A stretch of 64,000 nt of DNA from Erythrobacter longus (GTDB lineage: Bacteria > Pseudomonadota > Alphaproteobacteria > Sphingomonadales > Sphingomonadaceae). Positions 27,233 through 35,621 of this stretch are shown piece after piece. The notes beneath the pieces were generated by a model. It was not told the origin of the DNA, searched no databases, and saw nothing but the letters and a program-made list of their open reading frames with translations. Location of the stretch: NCBI RefSeq assembly GCF_000715015.1, contig NZ_JMIW01000001.1, positions 1,116,001-1,180,000 on the forward strand. The letters are read 5' to 3'. The position numbers and the translations under genes are program-made. Within the stretch, counting starts at the first letter, position 1, and every line of letters begins with the position of its first letter.

Positions 27233-28344
27233 GCCTCAACCGTTTCCGCCAGTTCGCAGCGATCACCATCAATGGTAAGTTTCAGAAGTGGAGCGGGAAC
27301 GCCGCCAAACAGTTTGTTGGCTTCGTCGGGATTGGTGGGAACAGGTTCTCCCTTCAGGCCGCGAAAATCGACGAAGCTGGAAACGAGAAGCTCACGCGTC
27401 ACAAACCAGCTATAGCTTTGAAGGGGTTCTTCGTCAGGATTGGCAAGTACCAGACCCGATCCATTGAGTGGACGATAGTCACCGAATAAGCTGTCGGACA
27501 CCATGCCATACAGGCCGTTAGGCGCATGGCTCAGCTCGGGTGCGAACGTCGAGCCCTGGGTCACCCAGAACGCGTAGTAGCAACCTTTGTGATAGACAAC
27601 ATGCGCCCGCTCGAGCTCATTATTGACGCCGTCAGCATGGATCAGCGGTGGCAACAGCTTCCATCCATCGTCGGTCTTTCGGGCGATGCCGACTGCGCCG
27701 TTGTAGTCGCTACGGGTACCGGCAAGAGAGGCCGTGAATATCAGATATTCCTGCCCGTCGGCAGGATCGCGGAAATAGGCGGGATCGCGGAATGCCTTGA
27801 TCTTGCCTGCCTCCCCTTCATGCGCGTCTGCGAGCATATATTCCGGCGCAAGTTCGCTGATTGATGCGCGGGGCTCAGTCCACGAGTTTGGTAGCCCGTC
27901 TTTGCCGATAATCGCATGAGCCTCCACGAGGCGCTGTTGATAGCCACGTGGACGATGATTTGTCCCCGCCGCCGTAAAGTACAGGCTAACGCCTTCGCCA
28001 TCGGTGACCGCAGAACCTGCCCATTCGCGTTCATAGTCTACAGTGAATTCAGGGAGCACATCGCCGAGATCGAACCATTTTCCTGCCCTGTGCTCGATCA
28101 GGCGAATTTTCGCCTCGAAATGGCGTAGGCTTGGATCGCCGCGATCAGGTGCGGACAAGGCCATCCATAGTTCGCGCCCATGGATTGATGCGACGCGGCC
28201 GTCCCGATCCTGTATCGGCCACATATCCCAATAGACGCGCCCCGTCTCGAGGGTGGTCGGATCTTCCTCTTTGATGAGTGGAATGCGCGGAATGCGTGAG
28301 GCTTTGATCTTGCGCACACAGTCAGCGGCCCAGGCGGTCGTCAT
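27229..28344 (-). CDS. GH68 enzyme (levansucrase/sucrose-cleaving), without signal peptide
   Basis: A 371-residue glycoside hydrolase family 68 protein. The nucleophile Asp is at about 40 (VYWDMWP). The transition-state Asp is at about 187 (FRDPAYF). The acid/base Glu is at about 245 (NNELERAH). GH68 enzymes split sucrose and may transfer fructose to build levan or inulin. Most bacterial ones are secreted. Here the N-terminus has no signal peptide, and the gene is coupled to a fructokinase and a sugar permease, so a cytosolic sucrose-cleaving role is likely. It starts 26 bases after a strong hairpin that follows the TonB receptor gene. Confidence 0.9.
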   Translation of the reverse strand: MTTAWAADCVRKIKASRIPRIPLIKEEDPTTLETGRVYWDMWPIQDRDGRVASIHGRELWMALSAPDRGDPSLRHFEAKIRLIEHRAGKWFDLGDVLPEFTVDYEREWAGSAVTDGEGVSLYFTAAGTNHRPRGYQQRLVEAHAIIGKDGLPNSWTEPRASISELAPEYMLADAHEGEAGKIKAFRDPAYFRDPADGQEYLIFTASLAGTRSDYNGAVGIARKTDDGWKLLPPLIHADGVNNELERAHVVYHKGCYYAFWVTQGSTFAPELSHAPNGLYGMVSDSLFGDYRPLNGSGLVLANPDEEPLQSYSWFVTRELLVSSFVDFRGLKGEPVPTNPDEANKLFGGVPAPLLKLTIDGDRCELAETVEA

Positions 28345-28373
28345 GCCAACACCTTAAACAATTGGTTGGAAAA

Positions 28374-28416
28374 GATAAGGGCCGACCCACAGCGAGGTGT
28401 CTGGTCGGCCCTTATC
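28374..28416 (-). terminator. Strong stem-loop between the TonB receptor and GH68 genes
   Basis: On the minus strand a perfect 14-bp stem (GATAAGGGCCGACC with its complement, 28374-28387 and 28403-28416) encloses a 15-base loop and is followed by TTTT. It lies 7 bases after the receptor stop and 30 before the GH68 start. It is either a terminator with a GH68 promoter beyond it, or an attenuator that keeps the enzyme genes below the receptor level. Confidence 0.8.
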
Positions 28417-28423
28417 CATTGCA

Positions 28424-30877
28424 TCAGAAATCGAACCGTACCGACGCGGCGATCGTGCGGCCCGCGATAGAGCGAGCCCGGACGATACCGTTTGCCGGAA
28501 TCGAACCTTCTTCTGCCTCGGTAAAGCCCTCGCTGTTGAACAGGTTGGTAGCATTGAGCGCCACTTCGACCCGGTCAACGGGACGAACTGCGAAAAATGC
28601 ATTAACCTGCGCGTAGGCTGGCAGCTTCAGCTGGTTGCTGTCCTGCGTGAAGCTGTCCGTAGTACCGATCAGATTGGCGCCCGCTTTGAAGAAGCCGTCA
28701 TCATATTGCGCCGTCGCCTGATAGACGAAGTCGGCTTGACGACGCGGCGTGTTTCCGATGATCGCTGCGTTGAGAGAGTCCTTGATTTCGGCATCGGTCC
28801 AAGTGGCACCAGCGCTCAAAGTGAACGGTCCGGTCGAATACGAACCCTCGAGCTCAATACCGTAGGCTTCGTAGTCGGTGTCTGTCAGAAGCAGAGGGGC
28901 GATTTCCACGTTCGTTTCGCTGGTTTCTGCATAGAAGCCGGTGGCGTAGATCGACAGCCCACTTGCCTGATACTTCAGGCCCATTTCAAGCTGATTGACA
29001 TCGGCAATCACACCATCATCGCCGCCGGGCAAACCGCCATCGGTCCTGCTGACTGCGGGCGAGAACAGGCTCCGGTCGGCGGTGTGGCGTCCGCCCTGGC
29101 TGTACCGTGCGAAGATGCCCAGATCATCTGTCAGCAGATAATTGGCACCCAGCGACCATGAGAAATAGCCAAAGTCATAATTTACCGGGCTCGCATCCCC
29201 GAGTGGCAGGACAGAGGTCAGCGATTCAGCCGTGCTGATCGCACCGTCATTGTTGAAGTCAAAGTCTGTGACCGGACCATCGCCAGTGATCGTGCCGTTG
29301 GCATCGCCGTAATCATAGCGGATGCTGGCATCCACGGTCAGACGGTCAAACTCAAACGCAAGCGATGCAAAAGGTGCATAGGTGCTGTACTGCACATCGT
29401 AATTCCGGCGGCAGCAATTGCCGAAGAAGTTTGCGCCAAAGCCTACAACACCGTTGTCTGTTACGGTGTTGCCGCCTGCATCGACGATGTCGACCAGCAC
29501 GGACTGGCCATCGCCCTGAACGGTCTGGACGTGAGCGGTCCAGAGCCAATCGGTGTACACGTCCTGACGCGACAAATAAAAGCCCGAGGTGAACGTTGCC
29601 GAGCCGCCACCAAAGTCGAAGTCCTTGGAGATGCGGAAATCGTTTGTGACGTTGTCGAGGCTGTTCAAGCGAACATTGAAGTTCACGATATTGGTGAGCA
29701 ATCCATTGCCACCAATGTCAGCGGCATTGGCAACGCTGCCTGAGTTCGGGCCGGAAGCAAAAACAATGCTCGATCCTGCGCCGCCGATACCATCAGCGAT
29801 ATCTTGCGCCGCGCCCGCGCTGGCCGGGAAAGGTGAGACGAAGCTGCCCGAATTGTTGGCGTAACGGAAGCGGTTGGTCAGCGTCCAGCCTGAACCAACG
29901 TCAATTTCGGCCTCAACGCCAAATGCCTGTGATTCGACCGACAGGCCGTCTTGGAAATTGTAGGTCGTCGGGTTGTTGCCACCATCAAGGGTCGTGATGG
30001 TCGTGATGAATGGGCTGTAAAGCGAATCTGAACGCGGGTCGAAGCCGGCAATCGCATTGTAGTCCGGGTTACCATCCGTGCCGGTTACCGAAACAGGCTG
30101 AGGCAGGATTGTGGGCGTGCTGTCGTCAAGGAATTTGGCGTGGAAACGCACATAACCGCCGTCGAATTCCTTTGTGAGGTTGGCCTTGATCTGGCCGCCA
30201 TCATAGCCGTTATAACCAATATCGCGCGGGCCTTCGCCGGTGCGATAGAAGCCGCCGACGTGGAAATAGAGATCGTCGGCGAGCGGTGCGCCATAATCGA
30301 AATCGACGCGGTAGGTTTCAAAGTCGACCCCCACAGTACCTTGAATTGCGCCACCTTCACGCTGGCCGGTCTTTGAAATGAAGTTGATCACACCGCCGGG
30401 GGCATTCGAAGCGAATGTGGAGGCAGAGCCACCGCGAACCGCCTCGACGCGCGCAACATTGCGGTCGGCGCGCAGGAAGTTGTCGGCGTTGCCAAAAATG
30501 ATATCGCCAAACTCGAGAACGGGCAGTCCGTCTTCCTGAAGCTGGATGTAACGCGCACCGCCGGTTGAAACTGGCAAACCGCGCACAGCGATGTTGGCGT
30601 TGCCTTCGCCGCCCGAGGCTTCGGAACGGATGCCGGGGATTTGGCGGATAAGGTCAGCTGACGATGGAGGAGCAAGATCAGCGATTTGCTCTGCGCTGAC
30701 CGCACTTACAGAAATCGAGCTCTCGAGGCGGTTCTGGCCGCGTGCAACGGCGGTAACGATGATCTCGTTACCTTCGTCGGCGGCTTCCTGAGAAGCGGTT
30801 CCCTGATCCTGTGCGAAAGCAGGCGTGGAAAAGGCACTTAGCGCAACGCCAAAGGCCAAAGCGTGACGGAACTTCAT
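28424..30877 (-). CDS. TonB-dependent receptor for sucrose or fructans
   Basis: An 817-residue outer-membrane receptor. The ATG at 30877 is chosen over open sequence upstream because it has GGAGAG and starts a clean signal peptide ending STPAFAQ. The plug domain (about 35-165: LIRQIPGIRSEASGGEGNANIAVRGLP, VEAVRGGSASTFASNAPGGVINFISK) and a large barrel ending VRFDF follow. Its place beside a sugar permease, a GH68 enzyme and a LacI regulator, with LacI-type operators in its promoter, makes sucrose or a fructo-oligosaccharide the likely substrate, as in the sux loci of Xanthomonas and Caulobacter. It is the first gene of the minus arm of the divergent promoter. Confidence 0.92.
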   Translation of the reverse strand: MKFRHALAFGVALSAFSTPAFAQDQGTASQEAADEGNEIIVTAVARGQNRLESSISVSAVSAEQIADLAPPSSADLIRQIPGIRSEASGGEGNANIAVRGLPVSTGGARYIQLQEDGLPVLEFGDIIFGNADNFLRADRNVARVEAVRGGSASTFASNAPGGVINFISKTGQREGGAIQGTVGVDFETYRVDFDYGAPLADDLYFHVGGFYRTGEGPRDIGYNGYDGGQIKANLTKEFDGGYVRFHAKFLDDSTPTILPQPVSVTGTDGNPDYNAIAGFDPRSDSLYSPFITTITTLDGGNNPTTYNFQDGLSVESQAFGVEAEIDVGSGWTLTNRFRYANNSGSFVSPFPASAGAAQDIADGIGGAGSSIVFASGPNSGSVANAADIGGNGLLTNIVNFNVRLNSLDNVTNDFRISKDFDFGGGSATFTSGFYLSRQDVYTDWLWTAHVQTVQGDGQSVLVDIVDAGGNTVTDNGVVGFGANFFGNCCRRNYDVQYSTYAPFASLAFEFDRLTVDASIRYDYGDANGTITGDGPVTDFDFNNDGAISTAESLTSVLPLGDASPVNYDFGYFSWSLGANYLLTDDLGIFARYSQGGRHTADRSLFSPAVSRTDGGLPGGDDGVIADVNQLEMGLKYQASGLSIYATGFYAETSETNVEIAPLLLTDTDYEAYGIELEGSYSTGPFTLSAGATWTDAEIKDSLNAAIIGNTPRRQADFVYQATAQYDDGFFKAGANLIGTTDSFTQDSNQLKLPAYAQVNAFFAVRPVDRVEVALNATNLFNSEGFTEAEEGSIPANGIVRARSIAGRTIAASVRFDF

Positions 30878-30937
30878 GGCAATACTCTCCTTTGTGCTCG
30901 CACCATTTTGCGCGATTCGCATTAATGCATAATCTTG

Positions 30938-30953
30938 TTGCAATCGATTGCAA
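30938..30953. promoter_or_regulatory. LacI-type operator 1
   Basis: TTGCAATCGATTGCAA is a perfect 16-bp palindrome with the central CG typical of LacI-family sites. It lies in the divergent promoter region between the TonB receptor and MFS genes. It is centred 23 bp, about two helical turns, from the second copy. The regulator is probably the LacI protein at 32392. Confidence 0.8.
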
Positions 30954-30960
30954 CAGCAAA

Positions 30961-30976
30961 TTGCAAACGATTGCAA
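30961..30976. promoter_or_regulatory. LacI-type operator 2
   Basis: TTGCAAACGATTGCAA differs from operator 1 at a single base and keeps the central CG. With operator 1 it probably lets the LacI protein repress both divergent arms, the receptor to the left and the permease-regulator pair to the right. Confidence 0.78.
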
Positions 30977-31047
30977 TTGTGCGCAATCTATGTCACGAAA
31001 ATGCCATAACGCCGGTAACAAAACGGCGAGTGAGAGGATTTGAGATT

Positions 31048-32382
31048 ATGCAAACCGCCGTAAAGCCTCGGCTTTCGCTGCTGCGAATCATCGAAATGAA
31101 CATCGGTTTCTTCGGCCTGCAATTCAGTTTCGGCCTGCAACAAGCCAATATGGGACCGATCTACGGATTTCTCGGGGCGGATGAAGCAACCATGCCGCTC
31201 CTATGGCTTGCAGGCCCCATGACCGGCCTGATCATCCAGCCGATTGTCGGTGCCATGAGTGATCGCACCAACACGCGTTTCGGACGGCGGACACCCTACT
31301 TCCTGATCGGCGCGATCATCTGCACGATCAGCCTGTTCTTTATGCCCTATTCCTCGACGCTCTGGATGGCTGCCTCGCTGCTTTGGATTCTGGATGCTGG
31401 CAATAACATCACCATGGAGCCCTATCGCGCTTATGTCGCAGACCGGCTTGTGCCAAACCAAAGATCGATCGGCTTTCTCACGCAAAGTGCTTTTACAGGC
31501 CTCGCGCAAACCCTGTCCTATCTTGCGCCCACTTTGCTGACGGCCTTTGTTGCGCAAGACGTGCTGGACGATAACGGCATTCCCGTCATCGTTCGCATCG
31601 CCTTTATCATCGGCGCGATCCTCTCGATCTCGACGATAGTCTGGTCGGTCTGGCGCGTTCCCGAATTGCCAATGACCGAAGATGAGAAGGCGGTTCTTGA
31701 GCAGAAACCGCTAACCGCAAAGGACACGTTTGCGGAAATCGTTGATGCCATCCGCGACATGCCAAAGCCGATGCGCCAACTCGCGCTCGCCATGCTGTGC
31801 CAATGGTATGCCATGTTCGCCTACTGGCAGTACATCACGTTCGCGGTGGGGCGTTCAATCTACGATACGTCCGACCCGTCCAGCGCGGCATTCCGCGAAG
31901 CGACGCTGACCACGCAGCAGGCGGGCGCTCTATACAACTTTATTGCCTTCGTCGGGGCGTTGTTGCTGATCCCGATCGTGGCGAAGCTTGGCGCGCGATC
32001 TGTCCATGCGGTGTGCCTGACCGCCTCGGGAATTGCGATGCTGCTCATTCCCGGAGTGGAGACTGCACCGGCCCTTTTCGCGCTCATGCTCGGCATTGGC
32101 ATTGGCTGGGCCGGAATGATGGGGAACACCTATGTAATGCTGGCCGATTCAATTCCGGCGGAACGCAATGGAATTTACATGGGCATCTTCAACATGTTCA
32201 TTGTTATTCCCATGCTGTTCCAGACATTGACTATGCCGCTGATTTACAATCCAGTGCTAGGCGGTGATCCTCGCAATGTCTTGATGCTGGGCGGAGCGTT
32301 GATGATCGTAGGCGCGATCGCGACCCTCTTTGTCGATGCAGGGCATAGAGTTCCGCGTGAACAAAAGGCGCTCGCGAGCTAA
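31048..32382 (+). CDS. MFS sugar transporter (sucrose permease type, SLC45/GPH-like)
   Basis: A 444-residue inner-membrane carrier with 12 predicted helices. The ATG at 31048 has AGAGGA upstream. Frame open before it is not used. Between helices 2 and 3 it has SDRTNTRFGRRTPYFLIGA, the signature of sucrose/proton symporters of the SLC45 and GPH type. It would bring sucrose from the periplasm, where the TonB receptor delivers it, to the GH68 enzyme and fructokinase. It is the first gene on the plus arm and is followed 9 bases later by the LacI regulator. Confidence 0.9.
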   Translation: MQTAVKPRLSLLRIIEMNIGFFGLQFSFGLQQANMGPIYGFLGADEATMPLLWLAGPMTGLIIQPIVGAMSDRTNTRFGRRTPYFLIGAIICTISLFFMPYSSTLWMAASLLWILDAGNNITMEPYRAYVADRLVPNQRSIGFLTQSAFTGLAQTLSYLAPTLLTAFVAQDVLDDNGIPVIVRIAFIIGAILSISTIVWSVWRVPELPMTEDEKAVLEQKPLTAKDTFAEIVDAIRDMPKPMRQLALAMLCQWYAMFAYWQYITFAVGRSIYDTSDPSSAAFREATLTTQQAGALYNFIAFVGALLLIPIVAKLGARSVHAVCLTASGIAMLLIPGVETAPALFALMLGIGIGWAGMMGNTYVMLADSIPAERNGIYMGIFNMFIVIPMLFQTLTMPLIYNPVLGGDPRNVLMLGGALMIVGAIATLFVDAGHRVPREQKALAS

Positions 32383-32391
32383 GGGGTATTG

Positions 32392-33429
32392 ATGGCTGAC
32401 ACAGACGTTCAAAATGGCGCAGAAAGCGCGGCCAAAGTTCGCACTCTTGCGGACCTTGCCAGAATTGCAGGCGTCTCGGCGGGGACTGTTTCGCGGGCGC
32501 TAGCGGGCAACAGTCTGGTCAATACGAAAACGCGTGAGAAGATCGAGGCCATCGCGCGCGAGCACGGTTTCCGCCCAAACCAAATGGCAAGCAAACTTCG
32601 CAGGCAGAAAACGGGCGTTATTGGCGTGGCAATCCCGCTCGGCCATGATGTGAGGCAACAGATCTCGGATACCTTCTTCATGACCCTGCTAGGCTATCTG
32701 GCAGACGAGCTGACCGAAAAAGGGTATGACCTCATGCTGAGGCGTGTCATCCCCGCTCAGGACGAAGACTGGCTGGACCGATTTATCGGATCAGGCATGG
32801 TCGACGGTGTGATCGTGATTGGCCAGTCCGACCAGTTTGAGCGAATTGAGGATGTGGCCGATGGCTATCTACCAATGGTCGTCTGGGGGAACCACCAAGA
32901 GGGCCAGCGACATTGCGTTGTCGGTTCCAACAACCGTTTAGGGGGGAAGCTCGCCGCCGAAAGGCTTATCGCGTCGGGAGCTAAAAGCCTCGCATTCTTG
33001 GGCGACACTCAGCCAATAGAGTTCGCCGCGCGCTACGCTGGTGCAAAAGAGGTCGCCGCCAAAATGGGTGTAGCGATCCGCCCCCTTCCGACGCACTTGT
33101 CGCCCGAGCGGACCGGCGAAGAAATCGCCAAGCATTTGCGAGAGATCGAAGGCAAGGTCGACGGCATCTTTGCCGCAACCGACACAATCGCCGTCACCTG
33201 CCTTAAAGAACTTCGGGAACGTGGCATGGAAGTGCCAGGCCAGATTAAGATAGTCGGCTTCGACGATCTTCCAATCTCAAGTCAGACTATGCCCCCGCTC
33301 ACAACAGTCAGGCAAGATATCGCTGCCGGTGCAAAAGGGCTTGTGGACTTGTTGCTGCGCCGCTTGGAGGGAGAAGACACAGAAAGTCTGGTTCTTCCCC
33401 CGCATCTGGTCCTTCGCGAAACCGCTTGA
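32392..33429 (+). CDS. LacI-family transcriptional regulator of the sucrose locus
   Basis: A 345-residue repressor. The N-terminal helix-turn-helix with hinge helix (about 19-70: TLADLARIAGVSAGTVSRALAG, MASKLRRQKTG) is followed by a periplasmic-binding-protein-like sugar domain. The ATG at 32392 with AAGGGG upstream is preferred to a TTG three bases earlier. It probably binds the two 16-bp palindromes at 30938 and 30961 and releases them when a sugar such as sucrose or fructose is bound. It is co-transcribed with the permease, so it would regulate itself. Confidence 0.93.
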   Translation: MADTDVQNGAESAAKVRTLADLARIAGVSAGTVSRALAGNSLVNTKTREKIEAIAREHGFRPNQMASKLRRQKTGVIGVAIPLGHDVRQQISDTFFMTLLGYLADELTEKGYDLMLRRVIPAQDEDWLDRFIGSGMVDGVIVIGQSDQFERIEDVADGYLPMVVWGNHQEGQRHCVVGSNNRLGGKLAAERLIASGAKSLAFLGDTQPIEFAARYAGAKEVAAKMGVAIRPLPTHLSPERTGEEIAKHLREIEGKVDGIFAATDTIAVTCLKELRERGMEVPGQIKIVGFDDLPISSQTMPPLTTVRQDIAAGAKGLVDLLLRRLEGEDTESLVLPPHLVLRETA

Positions 33430-33666
33430 GAAGTTCTAGCACGGCGAAGTGGTTGCCAGCGGGGCCTATCATTCCGGTGTTTTAGTCCGATTACTCCTTG
33501 GGTGACCCGCAAAACGAACGTTCCGCTTTTGGGCAGCAAGCCGAATGTCCGCTATCCGCGCCTTGTCTGCCAATACCTGACTGACCGCTACCGGCCCAAA
33601 TTTCTCCCAAATTTTACCTTCTTCGGGCCCTCTTCCGTCGGCCAATGAAGGCCGAGGAGAAAATCA

Positions 33667-34404
33667 ATGGGATACTCACAATATGATCCGATGACGCAGC
33701 GGCGAGTTGCTTGGAACGCAGGCAAGAATGTAGGAACGAAACGCCTGCTCACGCAGAAGCAGATATGGGCGTTCCGTTTCCACCTCGATCGCGAGGGACG
33801 ATTGCGGGACAAGGCTCTGTTTGACCTGGCTATCGATAGCAAGTTGCGAGGTTGTGACCTGGTCAAGATCAGGATCGGTGATGTTATGGCTGGACCCGAT
33901 ATCCACACTCGAGCAATTGTCATCCAGCAGAAGACCAATCGCCCGGTTCAATTCGACCTGACTGCCGATGTGCGCGCGACACTTCTTCCGTGGCTGGAGC
34001 GCCGCGGCGGATCAACTGGCGAGTACCTGTTCCCAAGCCGGATCGATCCGAACGGTCATATGAGCACGCGACAGTACGCTCGTCTGGTCGACGAATGGGT
34101 AACAGCGAGCGGGCTACGCAAAGCTGAATATGGGACACACTCCCTTCGCCGGACGAAGCCAGCGATGATTTATAGCGCCACAGGTAACATCCGTGCAATC
34201 CAAATCCTGCTCGGCCACACCAAGATCGTAAATACAGTTCGGTATCTCGGTGTCGATGTGGGAGGTGCGCTGCTTTTGGCAGAGCGAACCGAAATAGGAT
34301 CGCACCTGCGGTCGGCCAGCATCGGTGGTCGACCGCTTTTGGCATGCGCAAAGGGCGATGCTCAGGACGAGAATTGGGGTAGAAAGCGGACTTTGCTGTC
34401 ATAA
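33667..34404 (+). CDS. Orphan tyrosine recombinase
   Basis: A 245-residue integrase made almost only of the catalytic domain. There is no usual core-binding domain before it. The active-site set is complete: Arg in SKLRGCDL, Lys in QQKTNRP, HSLRR box, LLGHTK, and the Tyr in NTVRYLGVD. Proteins of this compact type are common, mobile and often solitary in alphaproteobacteria. They usually end soon after LAERTEI. Here about 35 further residues follow, as if the original stop had been lost. GAGGAG lies 8 bases before the ATG and overlaps a small hairpin (TCGGCC-AATGAA-GGCCGA). The gene is flanked by copies of CCGCTTTTGG at 33523 and 34333. Confidence 0.88.
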   Translation: MGYSQYDPMTQRRVAWNAGKNVGTKRLLTQKQIWAFRFHLDREGRLRDKALFDLAIDSKLRGCDLVKIRIGDVMAGPDIHTRAIVIQQKTNRPVQFDLTADVRATLLPWLERRGGSTGEYLFPSRIDPNGHMSTRQYARLVDEWVTASGLRKAEYGTHSLRRTKPAMIYSATGNIRAIQILLGHTKIVNTVRYLGVDVGGALLLAERTEIGSHLRSASIGGRPLLACAKGDAQDENWGRKRTLLS

Positions 34405-34484
34405 CTGTCGGTGATCCGAAATTCTGGCGGCCTAAAAATGTACTGCTTGCGAAATAGGGCGCGGTCGAACACATACATGCGGGC

Positions 34485-35534
34485 ATGGATTTGATCGTTC
34501 CCACTGCGGCGATGCTCGCTACCTTCATGGCTATCTTGCTTGGCGCGTTCTTGCTGCTCGTGCCCTCGGCTATTGGGCTTGCCAACTCTTTGCTTGCGCT
34601 ATTTCTGTTTATCACGGCGATCGATATCAGCGGCTGGTTCATGTCCAGTTGGTGGGACGCTCATCCGGAGATCAGCAGTTTCCGCCCGGTTGCCGCGATG
34701 CTGCAAATGCCATTCTATACCGGTTTCATTTGGTTCAGCTGCTTCCAGCGGAGGTCCTTGCGAGCCCAAGATGCCCTGCATTTTTCACCTGCGGTCTTGA
34801 TCCTGGTTTTCGTCGTACGAGGGGAAGATATCCCTTTCCTGAGCTTCTTGTTTGAAGCGCAATACGCGATCTATATCGGCGCGGCTATCTACGCTCTTTG
34901 GCGGGTTCGTCAGGTAATGAAAGCTCACTTTGTCGGACAATCGGCGAGCTGGCGTTGGCTGGCCTTGCTCGTCGCGTCTTCTCTCATCGCGCATGGCCTG
35001 TTTGTGGTTCGCACCTTGTTTGCGGCTTCCTTTCCCGCAGGTATTGCGATGACGCTGCAGATGATTGCGGCACTCCTCGTCCTTGCGATTACCGTGGCGA
35101 TTGCTTTCCAAGCCTTGCTGTCACCGCAGATCTTTCGCGCAGCGGACAGGCTGCTTGTTTCTGCGGCCAAGGAAATTGATGACTGCGGCACTGACGAAAG
35201 TTCTGCCAACCATCGGCATCTGACTGCATTCATGGAGCAACAGCGGCCCTATCTCGACCCCGATATGTCGATATCAAGGCTGGCCCGCCGCAGTGGGATT
35301 GCAGCCAAGGACCTCTCCGCGATTATCAATCAGCGACATGGCTTGCACTTCTTCGATTTCCTTAACCGCTACCGCATCGAACATGCGCAAGGTTTGCTGA
35401 CCGAAAGCGACCTAAGCGTGACCGAGATTCTCTACGCATCAGGCTTCAACGCAAAGTCATCATTTAACACTGCGTTTAACAAACATGTGGGGATGACTCC
35501 GTCGGCTTATCGCAAAAACCTCCGCAGAGAATAG
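34485..35534 (+). CDS. Membrane-anchored AraC-family regulator
   Basis: A 349-residue protein. The first 215 residues or so form about seven hydrophobic helices. The last 105 form an AraC helix-turn-helix pair (SISRLARRSGIAAKDLSAII and the signature SVTEILYASGFNAKSSFNTAFNKH with MTPSAYR). Such membrane AraC proteins sense an unknown envelope or small-molecule signal. The nearest possible target is the serine hydrolase gene 87 bases downstream on the same strand. The start is an ATG following GCGGGC, with no strong ribosome site. Confidence 0.88.
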   Translation: MDLIVPTAAMLATFMAILLGAFLLLVPSAIGLANSLLALFLFITAIDISGWFMSSWWDAHPEISSFRPVAAMLQMPFYTGFIWFSCFQRRSLRAQDALHFSPAVLILVFVVRGEDIPFLSFLFEAQYAIYIGAAIYALWRVRQVMKAHFVGQSASWRWLALLVASSLIAHGLFVVRTLFAASFPAGIAMTLQMIAALLVLAITVAIAFQALLSPQIFRAADRLLVSAAKEIDDCGTDESSANHRHLTAFMEQQRPYLDPDMSISRLARRSGIAAKDLSAIINQRHGLHFFDFLNRYRIEHAQGLLTESDLSVTEILYASGFNAKSSFNTAFNKHVGMTPSAYRKNLRRE

Positions 35535-35621
35535 GTTCGACTTCGCGTAATCGGACGCATGGTCAGGTCTTTGTAGGCATTTTGGCAGTCTCCAACCGAT
35601 GAACCATAAGGGCTTGCCAAT

